Of a stretch of 19,256 bases of DNA, positions 1 through 6,373 are shown one piece after another. This DNA comes from Bacillota bacterium (GTDB lineage Bacteria; Bacillota; Bacilli; Bacillales_B; DSM-18226). A model generated the notes under the pieces. It ran no database searches. It saw only the letters and a list, made by a program, of their open reading frames with translations, and was not told the DNA's origin. The translations under genes and the position numbers were made by a program. Position 1 is the first letter of the stretch. Every line of letters starts with the position of its first letter. The DNA lies in the NCBI GenBank assembly GCA_030705665.1, contig JAUZQA010000010.1, forward strand, positions 1-19,256, written 5' to 3'.

Positions 1-143
1 ATCATGCGAATAGTGGCAATTTCGCTGCAGCAATTAACCAGTTTTCAGAACCAGTGGATAAGGATGCTAATTTTCCCAACAAATTTATTGATAATGGCAA
101 ACGCCTTGTAGCAGAATTGGAATCAATTTTATTATCAGATTAA
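1..143 (+). CDS. C-terminal end of a YugN-like protein (5' truncated)
   Basis: Reading frame 3 is open from the window edge to a TAA at 141-143 and gives about 46 residues, including NQFSEPVDKDANFPNKFID and ending AELESILLSD. This resembles, from memory, the end of the YugN-like family of Bacillus, whose function is unknown. Context supports it: in Bacillus subtilis yugN lies next to the potassium channel gene yugO, and here a YugO-like gene follows tail to tail. The two stop codons are one base apart, with no room for a separate terminator. Only the tail is visible, so the family call is tentative; the coding frame itself is well supported. Confidence 0.55.
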   Translation, partial: HANSGNFAAAINQFSEPVDKDANFPNKFIDNGKRLVAELESILLSD

Positions 144-144
144 G

Positions 145-1164
145 TTATTTTATGACCAATAATTGGTCTTTGTCGTTAATTAGGAAAGCGGGGGAAGGAT
201 TTACGATTGTTTCTTCCTCTCTTTTTATGCCTATTAATTGATATTTCTGCTGATAAAGAAGTGAATGTGCTTCGGCATAGCTTTTCCCTGCAAACATTTC
301 ATAGGATAGAACCTCGAGTCTATTTTCCTTTAGTTGATAAACAATGTCTGATAAAAGCCCATCATGGGAGGAATACAGACTATTCTCCATAAATATACTT
401 GTCAGCTTATTGGATTGGATTACTACATCTGCGCCGGCGCGCTTAGCATTTGTGACTTGTTCTGATGTCAAAATTTCAATAATACATTTTACATTTGGAC
501 ACAGCCCTTTTATCGTAAGTAACGTTAAAATGCTGTGCATATCTGCTTGATGCTCGTTGTTTCCACGATCTGCTGTTATTAGTACCGTTTCAGCTTCTGC
601 GATATTACTTTTTAAAATCGTTTCATCCATGTGTGATTTTCCCTGGATAAAGTGAACAAATTTGGAAGTGACAGGATTTGCTTTTAAGGTTTCATCAATT
701 AAGATGATATTTGGTGTGGGAGTGAAGGCTGTTAATCTGTCTATGAGTTCTCGTGATCGTTCATTCCAGCCGATAATAACGATATGCTCCATCCCTTTAA
801 AGGCAATTTTCCCTTCCGTGAACCGATCCTGCCTTGTAACGGCAACGCTGGCAAGTGTAATAAAATAGGTAGAAACAAAGCCTGCCCCTGCTAAAATAAG
901 CGTTACAGCAGCAATCCTCCCCAATAAGGTTTGTGGGACATAATCTCCGTATCCCACTGTTGAAGCAGTAATAATGGCCCACCAAATTCCATCAAATATG
1001 GTAGGGAAAGTGTGGGGCTCCAGTAAATGGATGATGATGCCGAAGCTAAGAAACACAAAGAGGGCGATAAATAAAACTCTTATCAAAAGTGGAAGCCGTA
1101 AAAATGTAATATAGAGTCGATTTTGCAAAAAAACACCCCAATCAATCATCATTCTTTCATTCAT
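145..1164 (-). CDS. yugO: YugO-like potassium channel with RCK/TrkA-N domain
   Basis: A 339-residue two-TM potassium channel subunit. Hydrophobic segments lie at about residues 24-48 and 79-108, flanking a pore loop with the canonical selectivity filter TVGYGD at 69-74. A cytoplasmic RCK (TrkA-N) domain starts near 127 (HIVIIGWNERS, a Rossmann-type ligand-binding strand and turn), and a short TrkA-C-like tail closes the protein. Such channels assemble as tetramers in the plasma membrane and gate K+ flux in response to a ligand bound by the RCK ring. In B. subtilis YugO is tied to K+ signalling in biofilms and is cotranscribed with mstX; no mstX-like ORF is visible here. The start is uncertain: ATG at 1164 lacks a good ribosome binding site, and the in-frame ATGs at 1152 and 1149 follow a weak GAAAG. 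Family call firm, orthology likely. Confidence 0.9.
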   Translation of the reverse strand: MNERMMIDWGVFLQNRLYITFLRLPLLIRVLFIALFVFLSFGIIIHLLEPHTFPTIFDGIWWAIITASTVGYGDYVPQTLLGRIAAVTLILAGAGFVSTYFITLASVAVTRQDRFTEGKIAFKGMEHIVIIGWNERSRELIDRLTAFTPTPNIILIDETLKANPVTSKFVHFIQGKSHMDETILKSNIAEAETVLITADRGNNEHQADMHSILTLLTIKGLCPNVKCIIEILTSEQVTNAKRAGADVVIQSNKLTSIFMENSLYSSHDGLLSDIVYQLKENRLEVLSYEMFAGKSYAEAHSLLYQQKYQLIGIKREEETIVNPSPAFLINDKDQLLVIK

Positions 1165-1344
1165 TATTTACGAAAAAAGCAAACATCATAATCAAAATAA
1201 CACTTAAATCATAAAAGAAATTATTAAATCATTATTTCACAAAATGTTATGAATTTTTACACAAGTATCACTTGCCTTATGCAATAAAAAAAGGTAATGT
1301 AGGTGTAACGACCTATATAAGACATTTTGAAAAGAGGATGGGCT

Positions 1345-1494
1345 ATGAAGGAACTGTTAATGAATATCGAAAAAACAAGGTTAGAAATGATCGTATTGGC
1401 ACACCAATATGGATATTCTAACCCGACAGTAGTTCAATGCAGCCAAAAGCTTGATCTCCTTTTAAATGCTTATAGTACGATAGTTAGTCAGTAA
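1345..1494 (+). CDS. Spo0E-like aspartyl-phosphate phosphatase (49 aa)
   Basis: A short protein of 49 residues with the Spo0E family signature: an N-terminal helix (IEKTRLEMIVLAHQYGYSNP) followed by the SQKLD motif at residues 33-37, a variant of the SQELD core, and a second helix. Spo0E-type phosphatases remove the phosphate from Spo0A~P in the cytoplasm and so delay sporulation. The SQELD Asp/Ser region contacts the phospho-aspartate. The start is well placed: AGAGG at 1333-1337, seven bases before ATG. The gene is monocistronic, with a terminator at 1521. Length and motif fit the family; which response regulator it acts on cannot be read from sequence. Confidence 0.85.
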   Translation: MKELLMNIEKTRLEMIVLAHQYGYSNPTVVQCSQKLDLLLNAYSTIVSQ

Positions 1495-1520
1495 TGTTGT
1501 TTAACATTTAACACAACCCG

Positions 1521-1552
1521 ACACCTTCTTATTGTGCAGAGGGTGTTTTTTT
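1521..1552 (+). terminator. Rho-independent terminator of the Spo0E-like gene
   Basis: ACACCTTC (1521-1528) pairs with GAGGGTGT (1539-1546), with one G-U pair, and an eight-base T run follows immediately. Confidence 0.8.
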
Positions 1553-1583
1553 TGTGTGAATTTTTACCAAATAAAAAGAATAA

Positions 1584-1611
1584 TTTTCAAGTCCTATGTA
1601 AAACTTATAAA
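1584..1611 (+). promoter_or_regulatory. Possible sigma-A promoter of the glycosyltransferase gene
   Basis: TTTTCA at 1584-1589 and TATAAA at 1606-1611 are separated by 16 bases, and the start codon lies 29 bases downstream. The -35 box is a poor match, so this is tentative. I did not see a sigma-B or ECF-type promoter here. Confidence 0.35.
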
Positions 1612-1640
1612 TAAATAACAGCTTTCGAGGTGAACGGCAA

Positions 1641-2681
1641 ATGATTGAACCGATTCTAACGATCGTTGTTCCTTGTTATAACGAGGAAGATGTTTTACCG
1701 GAGACGATTTTTGAATTAAATAATTTACTGATTGATTTGGTAAACGAAAGGCTTGTTTCTAACCGCAGCAGGCTTCTTTTTGTCGACGATGGCAGTAAAG
1801 ATGAAACATGGCAAATCATCTACAAGGAAGGACTAAGAAAAGAACATGTTCACGGTTTAAAGCTGTCACGTAATGTTGGGCATCAGAATGCATTACTGGC
1901 TGGGTTATTCACAGTAAAGGATTATTCGGATTGCGTGATCTCGATTGATGCAGATTTGCAGGATGATATTCAGGTGATACGTGAGTTTATTCAAAAATTT
2001 ACTGAGGGTAATGAAATTGTGTATGGGGTGCGAAAATGTCGTGAAAATGATACTTTTTTTAAAAGGAGTACAGCCCAAGGCTTTTATAAGCTGATGAAAA
2101 AAATGGGCGTGGACCTTGTTTATAATCATGCTGATTTCCGACTTATGAGCAGGAGGGCTATTTCTGAATTAGAACGTTTTAAAGAAGCAAATTTGTTTTT
2201 AAGAGGAATTGTTCCGTTGATTGGCTTTCAATCAACAAAGGTCTTCTATGATCGTAAAATCAGAAAGGCGGGTCAAACAAAGTATCCGTTAAAAAAAATG
2301 CTGGCATTTGCTTTTGATGGGATTACCTCCTTTTCCGTAACCCCAATAAGAGCTGTCCTTTTGATCGGCCTTGTTTCTTTTTTTGTAAGTCTATTGTTTG
2401 GGGTATATTTTTTAGCATTGAAGTTTTTAGGGGAAACCCAGACAGGCTGGACATCCTTGATTACATCCATATGGCTAATCGGGGGATTGCAGCTAATTGC
2501 GATTGGAATAATTGGGGAATATATTGGGAAGATTTACAAGGAGTCAAAACATCGTCCTAAATATTCAATCGATATCGATACATTTAGTCTGGCTTTACCA
2601 GGTCATTTAAAGAAAAAAGCTACACCTGGGGATGAATTATTTCCATTTAATCAGCTGAGGGATGCCTCAGAAACAAAATAG
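1641..2681 (+). CDS. Family 2 glycosyltransferase, polyprenyl-phosphate type (GtrB/YkcC-like)
   Basis: A 346-residue enzyme of the DPM1/GtrB group. The GT2 domain covers about residues 7-230: nucleotide-sugar binding start TIVVPCYNEEDVLP, a VDDGS turn at 48-52, and the metal-binding DAD of SIDADLQDD at 103-105. Two strongly hydrophobic C-terminal segments (about 235-260 and 272-293) anchor it in the membrane, ending in IGEYIGKIYKESKHRPKY, typical of this group. Family members transfer a sugar from a nucleotide donor to undecaprenyl phosphate for later transfer to wall polymers or lipids. The donor sugar cannot be told. GAGGTGA at 1627-1633 gives a well-spaced start. The gene stands alone between two terminators, with no flippase or GtrA partner nearby. 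B. subtilis relatives are YkcC, YkoT and CsbB. Confidence 0.88.
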   Translation: MIEPILTIVVPCYNEEDVLPETIFELNNLLIDLVNERLVSNRSRLLFVDDGSKDETWQIIYKEGLRKEHVHGLKLSRNVGHQNALLAGLFTVKDYSDCVISIDADLQDDIQVIREFIQKFTEGNEIVYGVRKCRENDTFFKRSTAQGFYKLMKKMGVDLVYNHADFRLMSRRAISELERFKEANLFLRGIVPLIGFQSTKVFYDRKIRKAGQTKYPLKKMLAFAFDGITSFSVTPIRAVLLIGLVSFFVSLLFGVYFLALKFLGETQTGWTSLITSIWLIGGLQLIAIGIIGEYIGKIYKESKHRPKYSIDIDTFSLALPGHLKKKATPGDELFPFNQLRDASETK

Positions 2682-2686
2682 GCAGC

Positions 2687-2725
2687 AAGGTGCTTTCGTT
2701 TTTTTTGGAGGCACTTTCTTTTTTT
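2687..2725 (+). terminator. Terminator of the glycosyltransferase gene
   Basis: AAGGTGC (2687-2693) pairs with GCACTTT (2711-2717) with one G-U pair, around a T-rich 17-base loop, and is followed by seven T at 2719-2725. Confidence 0.65.
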
Positions 2726-2793
2726 AGTGGTACAACTTCCCGTAAGTGAATAAAAATTGGTAGACAAGCTTTTTATTCGCGGGGGGTTTAGGG

Positions 2794-3420
2794 ATGAACG
2801 TATTTTTAAGCTATATTTTATTAGGATTATCTTTAGCGGCTCCAATAGGGCCAATCAATGCAGCGCAAATTGACCGTGGGATTCGAAATGGATTTATGCA
2901 TGCATGGTTTGTCGGTGTTGGGGCTGTACTTGCTGATGCAATATATATGTTAGCTGTTTACATAGGTGTTCACCAGTTTCTTGGCACACCCTTTATGAAA
3001 ACATTTCTATGGTCGTTTGGCTGTTTTGTTCTATTTTATACAGGTGTGGAAAGTATGATTAATGCTGGAAAAGTTAATTTAGAAAAGTACAGGAATACAG
3101 AACCGTTAATCAAATCATTATTATCGGGATTTTTTATGTCTATCTCCAACCCTTTAACGATTCTTTTTTGGCTGGGGATTTATGGGTCTATTTTGGCAAA
3201 GGCAGCTGCTTCCTATGAAAGCGGCGAGCTTATTCTTTACAGCAGTGCCATTTTTATTGGCTTATTGCTTTGGGATTTTACAATGGCAGGTATCTCAAGC
3301 AGCTTTAAAAAGTATCTAACGCCAAGTTTGCTCGTGCTTATTTCTTTTCTTTCAGGGTTTTCTTTGATTGGTTTTGGGATTTATTTTGGAATTCAAGCGT
3401 GTAATGCTCTATTTGGGTGA
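2794..3420 (+). CDS. LysE/RhtB-family exporter
   Basis: A 208-residue membrane protein with about six hydrophobic segments and the LysE-family N-terminal motif, here APIGPINAAQIDRGIRNGF at about residues 16-34. A second conserved element, SISNPLTILFWLG, follows near 116-128 (the family SxxNPxxxxFW stretch). Members export amino acids or related small molecules across the plasma membrane using the ion gradient. The substrate cannot be inferred. GGGGGG at 2781-2786 gives correct spacing to the ATG. Its own terminator follows, so it appears monocistronic. Length is normal for the family (about 200-210). Confidence 0.88.
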   Translation: MNVFLSYILLGLSLAAPIGPINAAQIDRGIRNGFMHAWFVGVGAVLADAIYMLAVYIGVHQFLGTPFMKTFLWSFGCFVLFYTGVESMINAGKVNLEKYRNTEPLIKSLLSGFFMSISNPLTILFWLGIYGSILAKAAASYESGELILYSSAIFIGLLLWDFTMAGISSSFKKYLTPSLLVLISFLSGFSLIGFGIYFGIQACNALFG

Positions 3421-3423
3421 AGC

Positions 3424-3456
3424 AAGCTGGCAAAAAAATTTGCCAGCTTTTTCTTT
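3424..3456 (+). terminator. Terminator of the LysE-type gene
   Basis: Perfect nine-base stem AAGCTGGCA (3424-3432) / TGCCAGCTT (3441-3449) with an A/T-rich loop, then a T run. It abuts the stop codon of the convergent small gene, so it may also help terminate that one, though there is no U-tract on the other strand. Confidence 0.85.
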
Positions 3457-3628
3457 ATGATTTTAGCTCTGTATTTCTTCCTGTTGCTCCGATCGCTTTG
3501 TCTGTTATTTCCTGATTATTATACTCTGCATCATTCAAACCAGGCTGTTGCTTTCTGTCAGTACCAAGATATTCTCCTTGATGCTGCTGCTGTACTTTAT
3601 TAAACTTTTCGAAGTCTTCATTTACCAT
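3455..3628 (-). CDS. Small hydrophilic hypothetical protein (57 aa)
   Basis: Fifty-seven codons with a very strong ribosome binding site (AAGGAGGGG about six bases before the ATG at 3628). The protein starts MVNEDFEKFNKVQQQHQGEY and is rich in Gln, Asn, Glu and Lys, with no Cys and no hydrophobic segment, so it is probably soluble and perhaps unstructured. I do not recognise the family. Small, polar, Gln-rich proteins of this kind are common among sporulation-associated genes of Bacillaceae, but that link is only inference from the neighbouring yteA. Confidence 0.65.
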   Translation of the reverse strand: MVNEDFEKFNKVQQQHQGEYLGTDRKQQPGLNDAEYNNQEITDKAIGATGRNTELKS

Positions 3629-3854
3629 AAAACCCCTCCTTATGACTAAAATAAGTTCACGTTTTTAAGATACACTCATATATGGGACTTATTCCATCTA
3701 GGGAAAGTTCTAATTAGGATTTTGATGGAATTGCTGATTTGTTACATAATCATTCGTTAAAAACTTGAAAATAACAAGGTACAAGATGTAATACGAAACA
3801 ACGTTCATCATATATAAAACAACTTATGAAGCTTTTTGAAGGGAGTAATGACTG

Positions 3855-4607
3855 ATGCTGTCGACACAGAAACTTGCTGAGCTCCGCTTGCAATTGCTTA
3901 AGGATAAAGAGGATTTAGAGGAGCATCTTAAACAAAATGATAACTTTGGACTAAACCGCGGTCATTACCATGAATCAATGGGGGAATTATCCAGTTACGA
4001 TAATCATCCAGCTGATGAAGGAACCGATTTGTATGAGCGTGAAAAGGATATTGCCCTTGAAGAACACTACAAGCTTGAACTAGGCAATATCAACCAAGCC
4101 TTAGAAACAATGGAAAATGGATCATATGGAAAATGTCAGGTTTGCGGAAAAGATATTCCATTGGAAAGATTAGAGGCTTTACCTAATACGCTTTATTGTA
4201 AAGAGCATAGTCCAGACCAAATTACAGACCATACTCGCCCATTAGAGGAAGGAGTATTGATGCCGCCATGGGGCAAGTTTGATATGGACAGGCAGCATGA
4301 AACTGTCGCCTTTGACGCAGAGGATTCCTGGCAAACAGTGGCCCAGTGGGGAACATCTGAAACGCCTTCCGATTTAGCCTTTTCTCAGGATGATTACCAG
4401 GATATCTACATTGAATCCGATGAGAATGTTGGTTATGTGGAGGATTTTGAAAATTTCGTAGGTAATGATATGTATGGGAAAAATGTGACCGTCTATCCTA
4501 ATCAACAGCATGAACAATATGAAGCAGCATTGGATGAAGATGGAGTTATGACGATTTTTGGAGATTTGCCAGCGTATGAGCATGACCCTTATGTAGACCA
4601 TGATTAA
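3855..4607 (+). CDS. yteA: YteA-type sporulation protein, DksA/TraR zinc-finger family
   Basis: A 250-residue protein of the Bacillus YteA group. Residues 1-90 form a long helical region (QKLAELRLQLLKDKEDLEEHL) with a conserved segment HYHESMGELSSYDNHPADEG. A DksA/TraR-like zinc finger follows: C94, C97, C115 and H118, so the fourth ligand is His rather than the Cys of classical DksA. The C-terminal 130 residues are acidic and aromatic, without further domains I recognise. DksA relatives bind RNA polymerase through its secondary channel; YteA itself is known as a sporulation-phase gene product of undefined role. AAGGGAG at 3839-3845 precedes the ATG by nine bases; an ATG at 3848 is out of frame. 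The sequence CATATATAA near 3808 loosely recalls a sigma-K -10 element, but I do not call it. Confidence 0.85.
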   Translation: MLSTQKLAELRLQLLKDKEDLEEHLKQNDNFGLNRGHYHESMGELSSYDNHPADEGTDLYEREKDIALEEHYKLELGNINQALETMENGSYGKCQVCGKDIPLERLEALPNTLYCKEHSPDQITDHTRPLEEGVLMPPWGKFDMDRQHETVAFDAEDSWQTVAQWGTSETPSDLAFSQDDYQDIYIESDENVGYVEDFENFVGNDMYGKNVTVYPNQQHEQYEAALDEDGVMTIFGDLPAYEHDPYVDHD

Positions 4608-4644
4608 AAAAAGAAAACAGTTCTCAAAATAGAGAGCTGTTTTC
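4606..4644. terminator. Terminator shared by yteA and the YozQ-like gene
   Basis: GAAAACAGTTCTC (4613-4625) pairs with GAGAGCTGTTTTC (4632-4644) with one G-U pair and a six-base loop. The A run at 4606-4612 gives the U tail for the minus-strand gene; on the plus strand the tail is only TTTTCTA, so termination of yteA may be weaker. Confidence 0.8.
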
Positions 4645-4660
4645 TATGGTAGTCATTTTT

Positions 4661-4861
4661 TTATGTTTCAGGAATTTGACCCTTTTCTTTACTGTTTTTA
4701 TTGTTGATCACAGCGCCAATTTCGCCTTCCATGTAAGCATCACTAAATTGCTCGTGAGTTTCGGCAAGACCGGAGGACAGTTGGTCCGTTTTTTGATAAT
4801 CACTTGGATCATAAACCCTTCCAGCAACACTCCGGCTCTCATTAGGAACTTTTTCGCCCAT
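4661..4861 (-). CDS. YozQ-like protein, DUF4025
   Basis: A 66-residue soluble protein containing RVYDPSDYQKTDQLSSGLA, then ETHEQFSDAYMEGEIGA, the conserved pattern of the YozQ/DUF4025 family of Bacillus. Function is unknown. The start at 4861 lies ten bases after GGAG; the overlapping ATG five bases upstream is in another frame and yields no recognisable protein. It converges on yteA and shares its terminator. The family assignment is from memory of the THEQxSDxYxEG motif and is fairly secure. Confidence 0.72.
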   Translation of the reverse strand: MGEKVPNESRSVAGRVYDPSDYQKTDQLSSGLAETHEQFSDAYMEGEIGAVINNKNSKEKGQIPET

Positions 4862-4977
4862 TTCATAAGCACTCCTTTTTTAAAAGACTTTTTACAAACG
4901 TATTTTTTACCAATTAAGGAAGGATTACTCGTTTCATTTTTTTCAATATACTTCCATAGGAGAAAGAAGGTTAAACC

Positions 4978-5121
4978 ATGAATCAAAAAAAGGAATTTCC
5001 TTCAAGAGAGGAATTAAATGAGGCTTTTCACTTGCTTCAAGATCAAATTACAAGAATTACAGTTGAGGAGGAGCAGGAAATGGTAACAGGTGAAATAAAC
5101 GGGAAAAATGGAGAAAATTGA
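4978..5121 (+). CDS. Small acidic hypothetical protein (47 aa)
   Basis: Forty-seven codons from ATG at 4978 after AGAAGG (4965-4970, seven bases). The protein is polar and acidic, probably one or two helices (SREELNEAFHLLQDQITRIT then EEEQEMVTGEING). I do not recognise a family. It is divergent from the YozQ-like gene and precedes the CDF transporter gene by 118 bases without an obvious terminator, so it could be cotranscribed with it. Confidence 0.5.
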   Translation: MNQKKEFPSREELNEAFHLLQDQITRITVEEEQEMVTGEINGKNGEN

Positions 5122-5181
5122 GTTAAAATAGGAGTAAGCATTTTCAAAATAAGCAAGAAATGCAGCAAATGATACCTAGAA

Positions 5182-5233
5182 AGCCACCTATACTTGTTTT
5201 GGGATGGTTAAAGAAAAGTAACCCGAGGTGGTT
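5182..5233 (+). promoter_or_regulatory. Hairpin that can hide the ribosome binding site of the CDF gene
   Basis: AGCCACCT (5182-5189) is complementary to AGGTGGTT (5226-5233), eight pairs with one G-U. The 3' arm contains the ribosome binding site (GAGGTGG) of the gene starting at 5240. Inside, GGTTA (5206-5210) pairs with TAACC (5219-5223). The fold would block translation initiation unless opened. No metal riboswitch consensus is recognisable. Confidence 0.4.
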
Positions 5234-5239
5234 AAGCGA

Positions 5240-6133
5240 ATGGAACAGAAGGAAGCTCTTGCTAATAAAATAGCATGGATTAGTTTAATTAGTAATATCA
5301 TACTGACTTTAGGAAAAATCATTCTTGGATTAATCGGGAATAGTGGTGCAGTTTTTGCTGATGGTATTCACTCTGCTGCAGATGTTTTTGCCTCCGTTAT
5401 CGTTTTACTGGTTATTCAAATTTCTAATAAGCCCGCGGACAAAGAACATCCATATGGACATGGTAAAGCGGAAGTAATTGTATCTGGTATTATCGGCATC
5501 ATCCTGTTTATGGTTGCGCTGTATGTCGTGTACGAAGGGGTTATGGGCTTCTTCCAAAAGATCGAATCACCTAGCTTTTTAGCCATGTGGGTTGCCTTTT
5601 TTTCCTTTCTTGCAAAGTTTGTTTTATACCGAACATCTCTTAAGGTGGCTAGACAAAACAATAGCAAAGCGATTGAAGCCATTGCAATTGATCATAAGGC
5701 AGATATTGTTGCGTCCATTGCCGCTACCATAGGTGTGTTGATTTCAATTATTGGGGAAAGAGTTGACCTGAGGTTTTTACTTTATGGAGATAAAGTAGCC
5801 AGTATTTTTGTCGCCTACCTTATTTTTAGAATTTCAAAAACGATGTTGACAGAGGCTTTTCACATTTTGTTAGAGCGGAGTATTAATCAAGAAACCCTTC
5901 AAGATTACGTTTCAATTATCTTAACATTTCCAGAAGTAAAGCGAATCGACCGCCTTAGGGCAAGAGAACACGGTCATTATGTTCTTGTTGATTTACGGAT
6001 TGCCATTGACCACAACATGACGATCAAGCAGGGACATGATCTCTCCAAAAAAATAAAGGAAAGATTAATGAGTAAATACGATAATATAAAAGAAGTGTTA
6101 ATACACATTAACCCTTATTATCCAAAAGAATAG
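5240..6133 (+). CDS. Cation diffusion facilitator (CDF) divalent metal efflux protein
   Basis: A 297-residue CDF pump with about six TM segments in the first 205 residues and a cytoplasmic metal-sensing domain after them. Metal-site residues are H44 and D48 in TM2 (ADGIHSAAD) and D151 and D155 in TM5 (IDHKAD). The loop HPYGHGK near 70-76 is a CDF signature. The tail includes HGHYVLVDLRIAIDHNMTI, typical of the dimerising CTD. These proteins exchange protons for Zn2+, Mn2+, Fe2+ or similar ions out of the cytoplasm; the HxxxD/DxxxD pair does not settle the metal. B. subtilis relatives are MneP (YdfM) and MneS (YeaB), Mn2+ exporters. I chose ATG 5240 over GTG 5228 because GAGGTGG (5225-5231) is eight bases before the ATG and would overlap the GTG. 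No MntR box was seen. Confidence 0.9.
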   Translation: MEQKEALANKIAWISLISNIILTLGKIILGLIGNSGAVFADGIHSAADVFASVIVLLVIQISNKPADKEHPYGHGKAEVIVSGIIGIILFMVALYVVYEGVMGFFQKIESPSFLAMWVAFFSFLAKFVLYRTSLKVARQNNSKAIEAIAIDHKADIVASIAATIGVLISIIGERVDLRFLLYGDKVASIFVAYLIFRISKTMLTEAFHILLERSINQETLQDYVSIILTFPEVKRIDRLRAREHGHYVLVDLRIAIDHNMTIKQGHDLSKKIKERLMSKYDNIKEVLIHINPYYPKE

Positions 6134-6155
6134 CCAATTTTCTTTAAAAACAGGT

Positions 6156-6184
6156 TTGTGCTTTCTTGTATTTGGGTTTATGAT
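6156..6184 (+). promoter_or_regulatory. Candidate sigma-A promoter of the leader-corA transcript
   Basis: TTGTGC (6156-6161) and TATGAT (6179-6184) are 17 bases apart. The -10 box matches five of six; the -35 box keeps only TTG. It lies about 50 bases before the leader ORF and would give a transcript with a leader of roughly 180 bases before corA. Confidence 0.45.
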
Positions 6185-6230
6185 AAAGTAGTGTGCATAT
6201 ACGTTATTTTAGACAAGAGAGGAGTTGATA

Positions 6231-6341
6231 TTGTTGAGTTTTCCCATAGACCCAGACCCTAATAGGCGAGGGGAAGTCAATTTCCTTCAATTGAACGAAT
6301 TGGATTCTACAAGAATATCAGCTCTGAATAAGGTAAGCTGA
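6231..6341 (+). CDS. Putative leader peptide upstream of corA (35-36 aa)
   Basis: A short ORF with UUG starts at 6231 and 6234 after a strong GAGAGGAG at 6217-6224; the spacing is six or nine bases. The peptide starts with Ser-Phe and then has Pro-Ile-Asp-Pro-Asp-Pro-Asn-Arg-Arg, and continues for about 24 polar residues to TGA at 6339-6341, 32 bases before corA. The early alternation of acidic residues and prolines followed by arginines recalls MgtL of Escherichia coli and Salmonella, where such a stretch destabilises the ribosome when Mg2+ is low. That parallel is inference: no sequence homology is claimed. The strong ribosome binding site and position argue that it is translated. It may instead be an ordinary small protein. 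Confidence 0.5.
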   Translation: MLSFPIDPDPNRRGEVNFLQLNELDSTRISALNKVS

Positions 6342-6366
6342 CTTCCTCTCAAGACAGTGAGGAGGT
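6268..6366 (+). promoter_or_regulatory. Possible two-state RNA switch controlling corA translation
   Basis: Three segments compete. A: GAGGGGAAGTCA (6268-6279), inside the leader ORF. B: TGACTTCCTCTC (6339-6350), starting at the leader stop codon. C: GAGGAGGT (6359-6366), the corA ribosome binding site. A pairs with B over 12 bases with a single G-U. B's bases 6341-6348 pair with C over eight bases with one G-U and a ten-base loop. The two helices exclude each other, so A:B would free the corA ribosome binding site and B:C would hide it. There is no U-tract, so control would be of translation rather than transcription termination. Confidence 0.5.
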
Positions 6367-6373
6367 TTAATGC

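Noticed and set aside
4708..4986. A 92-codon minus-strand ORF overlapping the YozQ-like gene
   Set aside because: It is in a different frame from the recognised DUF4025 protein, shares most of its DNA, has a lysine/phenylalanine-rich low-complexity start, and has no proper ribosome binding site.
5122..5239. MntR box, NiCo or yybP-ykoY metal riboswitch before the CDF gene
   Set aside because: None of the consensus elements I know for these could be seen; the leader is short and only shows the ribosome-site hairpin.
6185..6373. M-box (ykoK) Mg2+ riboswitch before corA
   Set aside because: The region is too short, lacks the conserved M-box core, and has no terminator hairpin with a U-tract; the leader ORF with alternative helices fits better.
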